From: Novipirellula galeiformis
GTDB lineage: Bacteria > Planctomycetota > Planctomycetia > Pirellulales > Pirellulaceae
DNA length: 64,000 nucleotides
Direction of reading: 5' to 3'
NCBI RefSeq assembly: GCF_007860095.1
Contig: NZ_SJPT01000006.1
Location: 327,194-391,193 of the forward strand
Both the position numbers and the translations under genes were made by a program. The notes beneath the pieces are model-generated. The model saw nothing but the letters and a program-made list of their open reading frames with translations, was not told the DNA's origin and searched no databases. This document shows, one piece after another, positions 60,114 to 64,000 of the stretch. How positions within the stretch are numbered: position 1 is the stretch's first letter; each line of letters begins with the position of its first letter.

Positions 60114-61011
60114 GATGTTCTCCCAGAGGTGTTTACGGTTTCCGTTGAAATAGGTGTTCCGGACCCCCATTAGAGCGGGGTTTGTCTGGGGATGCATCCC
60201 ATTTCGTACACAATCGCAGCAGGGAGAGAGGCAAAAGGAACCAAATTTGTTGTTTGGCAAACGATGTACCGTCGTCCAGTGCCGCCTGGTTTGGTCGCTG
60301 GCAAGCGAGTGATTGGGCATCAGAAGCGCCGTTGGACGCGAGTTCAGGCGGAGTTTGTCTGGGAGTCTGCGGCCCCGGTGGGCAACGAGGTCGTTGTCGT
60401 CGCAGAAGCGGAGGATATCCCGTGATATCCCGAAGCGTTTGGGCAGGGCGAATTCCGTCAGCGGGACGTCCGAGCCAAAGTTCGCCGTCGCGAGAGCGAA
60501 GCGGTGATACTTGAAGCGGTGTTACTCGAAGCGGACTTCGTGGCGCCGCGATCGATCCATCGACGCGAATCGCTCCGGCCGCGGTGAGAACCGTTCGTTC
60601 AGCCGAGACTGAGCGATCTCGGTTGCCAACAGCGTCTGTGCGGCTTACTGAAACGCGATGCTCGAAAAGCCGCTTCGCTTCAGCCATCACTATCTCAACC
60701 ACCACTATCTCAACCACCACGCCCGCTCGTTTCGGTTCACCAGTCTCCGTATCGCATCGGTGGGCGAGGGCGTCCAACCTATCGGGTCCGAAGCGTTCGG
60801 CCGATATTCGGCAGTTAGATATTCGGAAGCTAAACAACAACGCGGTTGAGTGGGATCCTTGCTTCATTCAATGAATATGGACGGATCGCACTGAAAGCGA
60901 TTTCGGGATATCTTGGGCGCCGCGATGACGGACACGGTCGCGTCAAAATCCATTATCGTGGAATCTCTTTCAATTCATTGCAAATAAATGCGTAGAACTG
61001 GTGAGCGTTAG
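60114..61011. other. Long spacer with two 15-bp tandem pairs
   Basis: Between the beta-helix gene and the channel gene, divergently oriented. GCGGTGATACTTGAA / GCGGTGTTACTCGAA lie at 60501-60515 and 60516-60530, and CATCACTATCTCAAC / CACCACTATCTCAAC at 60685-60699 and 60700-60714. The frame of the beta-helix gene is open to 60320 but that extension has no signal motif. No other gene is supported. Confidence 0.55.
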
Positions 61012-62112
61012 GTGAGTGATCAAAGGTTGCAGGAAGCACTGACCCGTCTGGGATCTGTCGGGATCGCCAAGTTGTCTTTGGACGAAATCGTTGCCGTTCG
61101 CACCCGGGTGCGCTCGGCGATGGACCAAATGACCGAACAAGTCGATGCAGATGTTCAGTCGATAAGTCGTTTGATTGCCGATGGCGACGTGTTCGCCTTC
61201 CAGGCCGCGAAGCGTTTGGCGGCGAAGCATCAGGTTCGTGCGGAATACCTTGTTTCGCTGGATGAAAGCCTGAGCAACTTTTATCAGCGTCGGTACATGG
61301 AAAATGGCATGGCCGAGCGCATGGGCGGCCGCCGCATGCTGATGCTGTTTGAAGCATTGATCTTGGTTCTGATCGTGCTTGTTCTGGGGTTGCTGATGTA
61401 CGATCTAGCGGCCGGACCCGATTCGTCGCGGCCCGCTTTTTTGTCGAGCAGTTCGATTTTCGCAGTGGACGCTTTTTGTTGCGCGATCTTCATGGGCGAG
61501 TTCGTGCTTCGTCTGCGGAGTGCCGATTCCAAGCGATACGTCTGGAAGCATCATTGGGTTGATTTCGTCACCTCGATCCCCGTGCCCGGCGAAGCGCAAT
61601 TGGCAAGGTTTGGTCGCTTTGCCCGGCTGGCGCGTTTCGCGCGTCTGCTGCGTCTGCTTCGATTCGCTCGTTTGTTCTTCTTTTTGTGGCGAGGTTTGGA
61701 CAAGCTACAAGACGTGATGGACGTCAAGGTGATGAAGAAGACGATTCGGTGGGCAGTCTTCGCGACGTTCGCCGGCGCGATTCTGATTTACAAGATTGAA
61801 GGCGGATCGGCAGCCAACTCTGAAAACGCGGTGTCCACGTTCGGACAATCAGCGTGGTGGAGTTTTACAACCGTCTTGACCGGAGGGTTTGGCGATATTC
61901 ACAATCCCGAATCCATCAGCGGTCAAGTTCTGACGGGTTTTTTAGTCGTGATCGGCATGGTGCTAGTTGGGGTGTTCACCGCCACATTGACGTCCATCTT
62001 CGTCGGCGAGCGTCAGGACGATGAGGATGTCAGTCTCGATCAGATTGTCGCGAAGCTCGATGAACTCACGCGACTTCAGGCGGCAAACGGCGATTCAGAA
62101 CGCCAAGCCTGA
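61012..62112 (+). CDS. Voltage-gated-type cation channel with unusual TGGFGD filter
   Basis: The protein starts at a GTG (MSDQRLQEALT). A cytoplasmic helical part (about 1-115) leads to membrane helices LMLFEALILVLIVLVLGLLMY and AFLSSSSIFAVDAFCCAIF, a voltage-sensor-like Arg helix (RFGRFARLARFARLLRLLRFARL) and the pore. The selectivity segment reads FTTVLTGGFGDIHNPE, where the usual TVGYGD/TVGFGD has Gly in place of Val. The last helix VLTGFLVVIGMVLVGVFTATL is the pore-lining S6 candidate. It looks like a single-subunit potassium-channel-type protein; ion choice needs to be tested because of the filter change. Confidence 0.85.
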   Translation: MSDQRLQEALTRLGSVGIAKLSLDEIVAVRTRVRSAMDQMTEQVDADVQSISRLIADGDVFAFQAAKRLAAKHQVRAEYLVSLDESLSNFYQRRYMENGMAERMGGRRMLMLFEALILVLIVLVLGLLMYDLAAGPDSSRPAFLSSSSIFAVDAFCCAIFMGEFVLRLRSADSKRYVWKHHWVDFVTSIPVPGEAQLARFGRFARLARFARLLRLLRFARLFFFLWRGLDKLQDVMDVKVMKKTIRWAVFATFAGAILIYKIEGGSAANSENAVSTFGQSAWWSFTTVLTGGFGDIHNPESISGQVLTGFLVVIGMVLVGVFTATLTSIFVGERQDDEDVSLDQIVAKLDELTRLQAANGDSERQA

Positions 62113-62617
62113 CCCATCTCCGGCCCGTCGGGCCTATCAGACCGCCACATCTCCGCCCCAACGGGGCAGCCCTAACGCGTTGTCGTCCTGCGGCCAAGCA
62201 GCGTCTGACCAGTCAGACGCGGGCGTCGAAACGAATCGCGATCGGTGATGTTCGGTCGTCGCAGCCGTGAAGCGGCGGCGTGGATTAGGACCGCCCCGTT
62301 GGGGCTTGGTTGGATCGGGGGCACGTAAATCCCAGGGCGTTGCCCTGGGCTGACCCAGCGCCGGCCCGTCGGGCCTACCAGACCGTCACACCTCCGCCCC
62401 AACGGGGCAGCCCTATGTCAGCCCAGGCCCACGGCCTGGGGAATCAACGACAATCGCCTAAACAGCCCCAACGGGGCGGCCCTAACGCTTCGTCGTCATG
62501 CTGCCAAGCAGCGTCTGACTAGCCAGTCGCGGACGTTGAGATTGCTCCACGCTCCGGCTGAACCGACAGGTCCTCCATCGCCCTCGAGAGCAGCTTAGGG
62601 ACAATGTGTTCAAACTG
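62113..62617. repeat. Palindrome-rich intergenic region (repeat family)
   Basis: Three related blocks contain GGCCCGTCGGGCCTA and CCGCCCCAACGGGGCAGCCC: around 62125-62178, 62363-62414 and 62464-62484 (shorter). Blocks 1 and 3 also share GCCAAGCAGCGTCTGAC-like ends. Internal hairpins include CCCAGGGC/GCCCTGGG (62331-62349) and CCCAGGCC/GGCCTGGG (62422-62440). No gene is supported. Confidence 0.7.
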
Positions 62618-63925
62618 CTAATCAAACGATTGACCTGCTCCCGATTTGTCTCGTTCGGCGCCTAAGTTTACAAGGGATTCCAGAATCCCAATGTCCCGTA
62701 GATCCGCGAGCACGTCGCGGACAAAATCGATCAGTGGAGCCTGCCAGTCTTCGTGAGCCAGCACCGAAACAAGGGGTTTGGATATTTTGGCGATACTGTA
62801 ATCCGAGTCAACTGGATCGAAAAACACCCAGTCGGGATTGCGCTCGGACAACTGCATTCGGCTCATGCTGAAAATGTCGCGAACCATCAAGTGCGCTTTG
62901 CAGTTCTTGGGATAAGTACTAATTGATACGCATACATCGTCGACCTCCACCTTGGCAGAAACAGACACTTCACCAAGTTGGTTATTGACGCATCGGGCAC
63001 TAACGCCGTGTTCAATCCCCACCGTACGATCGAAGTAAGGTGATGTCGGAGTACGGATATCTACGAATTCAATCCCAGTGTCTCGAGAAACTTGTTCAAA
63101 CTGACGAGCCAAGTCCTTCACCTTTTGCGAACAGGATGGGCCAATCGCAGCTAGAGCCCTCAAGAGTGCGATGTCGTCGAGTTCTAGTCGTGATGTCGTC
63201 ATATCCGTCGTGTCCCATAGTCGGTTGCGAATGAAGCCCAGCATGTGTTCCGCGAAAGAATGCTCTGTTGGCGGCAGTAAGTTGTCGGCCAATGCGTCCT
63301 GCACCACCATCGCCAAGTCCGTCCACGTAATGCAGCTCCAGGTCTGGGTAAGGCCATCAGGAATTTTACCTGAACTGTTTCGGATCGAAAGCACAAACCC
63401 ACCGACGTATTCCACAGATTGTTTGGCAAGCCATGCATCGTAGTTGACGAGTTGACTCACCATTTCGGGATCGCTCGATGGCTCCTCCAAGCCTTCCTCG
63501 CCCCAGCGCTGACGACTGCTTTCATGCAGTGGTGCAGCGACCTTGATCTCAACGGTCCACAGGACGATCTGCGTTTCGTCCACGTCTTCGTCTGTACGGA
63601 AGCCCTCGATGCGAAGGTCGTCTCGCTTGGAACCGATCGACTGTTCCGTTTCCATCTGCCACGTAAGTTCGTCAACGACACCCACCGGAACGCCAACCTG
63701 TTGGGCCATCCACCGCAACACATTGTTGCGTAAAACGGGACAGCCGATCAGGACGCCGCATAACATCTCGGCGCATTGCCGCTCTCGCATCGGGCGATCA
63801 GGTGCCTGTGGATCACGAATCAGCCGCTCGAACATGTTATTTTTCGGAGGCGGAATATGAACGTGAACATTGAGTGCCTCAGGTGGACTTTGGATTAACA
63901 GCAACGGCAGCTTTATCGATTGCAT
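62618..63925 (-). CDS. PD-(D/E)XK nuclease-like protein (frame open at right edge)
   Basis: The 435-residue protein (ATG at 63925 with AAGGTG upstream) has a candidate PD-(D/E)XK core: KRDDLRIEG with the first Asp, then VLWTVEIKVAAPLHE with E-x-K, separated by about 20 residues. Conserved-looking blocks follow: VSQLVNYDAWLAKQ, VGGFVLSIRN, SCITWTDLAMVV and MLGFIRNRLW. The fold resembles uncharacterised nuclease-like proteins related to restriction or transposon-linked families; no partner is visible. The frame continues upstream of the ATG to the window edge (peptide ENEDAYRAHRHGEGAG), so a longer gene is possible. Confidence 0.55.
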   Translation of the reverse strand: MQSIKLPLLLIQSPPEALNVHVHIPPPKNNMFERLIRDPQAPDRPMRERQCAEMLCGVLIGCPVLRNNVLRWMAQQVGVPVGVVDELTWQMETEQSIGSKRDDLRIEGFRTDEDVDETQIVLWTVEIKVAAPLHESSRQRWGEEGLEEPSSDPEMVSQLVNYDAWLAKQSVEYVGGFVLSIRNSSGKIPDGLTQTWSCITWTDLAMVVQDALADNLLPPTEHSFAEHMLGFIRNRLWDTTDMTTSRLELDDIALLRALAAIGPSCSQKVKDLARQFEQVSRDTGIEFVDIRTPTSPYFDRTVGIEHGVSARCVNNQLGEVSVSAKVEVDDVCVSISTYPKNCKAHLMVRDIFSMSRMQLSERNPDWVFFDPVDSDYSIAKISKPLVSVLAHEDWQAPLIDFVRDVLADLRDIGILESLVNLGAERDKSGAGQSFD

Positions 63926-64000
63926 GCCAGCACCTTCTCCATGGCGGTGAGCGCGGTAGGCATCTTCGTTCTCGCCGATACGTTTTCCGAGTGAACCTGC

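Noticed and set aside
1-64000. tRNA or rRNA genes
   Set aside because: No tRNA-like or rRNA-like sequence was recognised by eye; a covariance search would be needed to exclude a tRNA.

Overview
The window reads as chromosome from a planctomycete, most likely a Rhodopirellula-type member of the Pirellulaceae. The evidence is a set of families that are almost a signature of that group: a planctomycete cytochrome c (PSCyt1)/DUF1549/DUF1553 protein next to a Tat-exported DUF1501 protein, three DUF1559 pseudopilin-like genes each paired with a small lipoprotein, a secreted sulfatase, a giant beta-helix protein with Calx-beta and dockerin parts and the LEARRVLA-type N-terminal motif, and planctomycete-style GC-rich palindromic intergenic repeats. 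No rRNA, tRNA, CRISPR array or intact insertion sequence was recognised.

Layout. 1-421: the 3' end of an IS200-like/REP-associated transposase. 864-8908: a compact plus-strand cluster with an SPFH protein, a SpeD-like pyruvoyl decarboxylase, a DUF4178 zinc-ribbon membrane protein, a 62-residue Gly-rich membrane peptide, a DUF350 protein, a membrane-anchored spermidine-synthase-like aminopropyltransferase, a Tat/lipoprotein FAD amine-oxidase-like enzyme and a His-rich polytopic membrane protein. It looks like a membrane-located polyamine (aminopropyl) module and is the most interesting system here. 8959-18961: an M15 peptidase, an unknown anchored protein and two large hybrid histidine kinases, one with a CheB domain but no CheR. 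19319-20894: a stress trio (PfpI/DJ-1, PPOX-fold general stress protein, DUF4235). 21261-37633: a mixed metabolic and envelope region (sigma-54 response regulator, alpha/beta hydrolase, GH13 branching-type enzyme, PLP decarboxylase, sulfatase, PhoD-like phosphatase, cardiolipin synthase, an epimerase/DHDPS-like pair, a ceramidase-like protein).

37752-47432 is a minus-strand catabolic block that begins with a GntR/FCD repressor and continues through PSCyt/DUF1553, DUF1501, an enolase-superfamily dehydratase, an aspartoacylase-like deacylase and a Tat-exported TIM-barrel protein. A 12-bp palindrome just upstream of the gntR gene is repeated upstream of DUF1559 pairs in the neighbouring 48-54 kb array, which suggests one regulator for both. 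47884-53790 is a three-fold tandem duplication of DUF1559 plus lipoprotein, each unit ending in a GC-rich hairpin. 55155-60113 is the giant beta-helix adhesin-like gene, followed by a voltage-gated-type cation channel, a palindrome-rich spacer, and a PD-(D/E)XK nuclease-like protein at the right edge.

A second theme is structural. Many spacers, and two coding or leader regions, carry short perfect or near-perfect tandem duplications, most often of 15 bp. All calls come from reading the sequence; no database search was run, and start codons are choices based on Shine-Dalgarno-like sequence, signal peptides and paralogue comparison.
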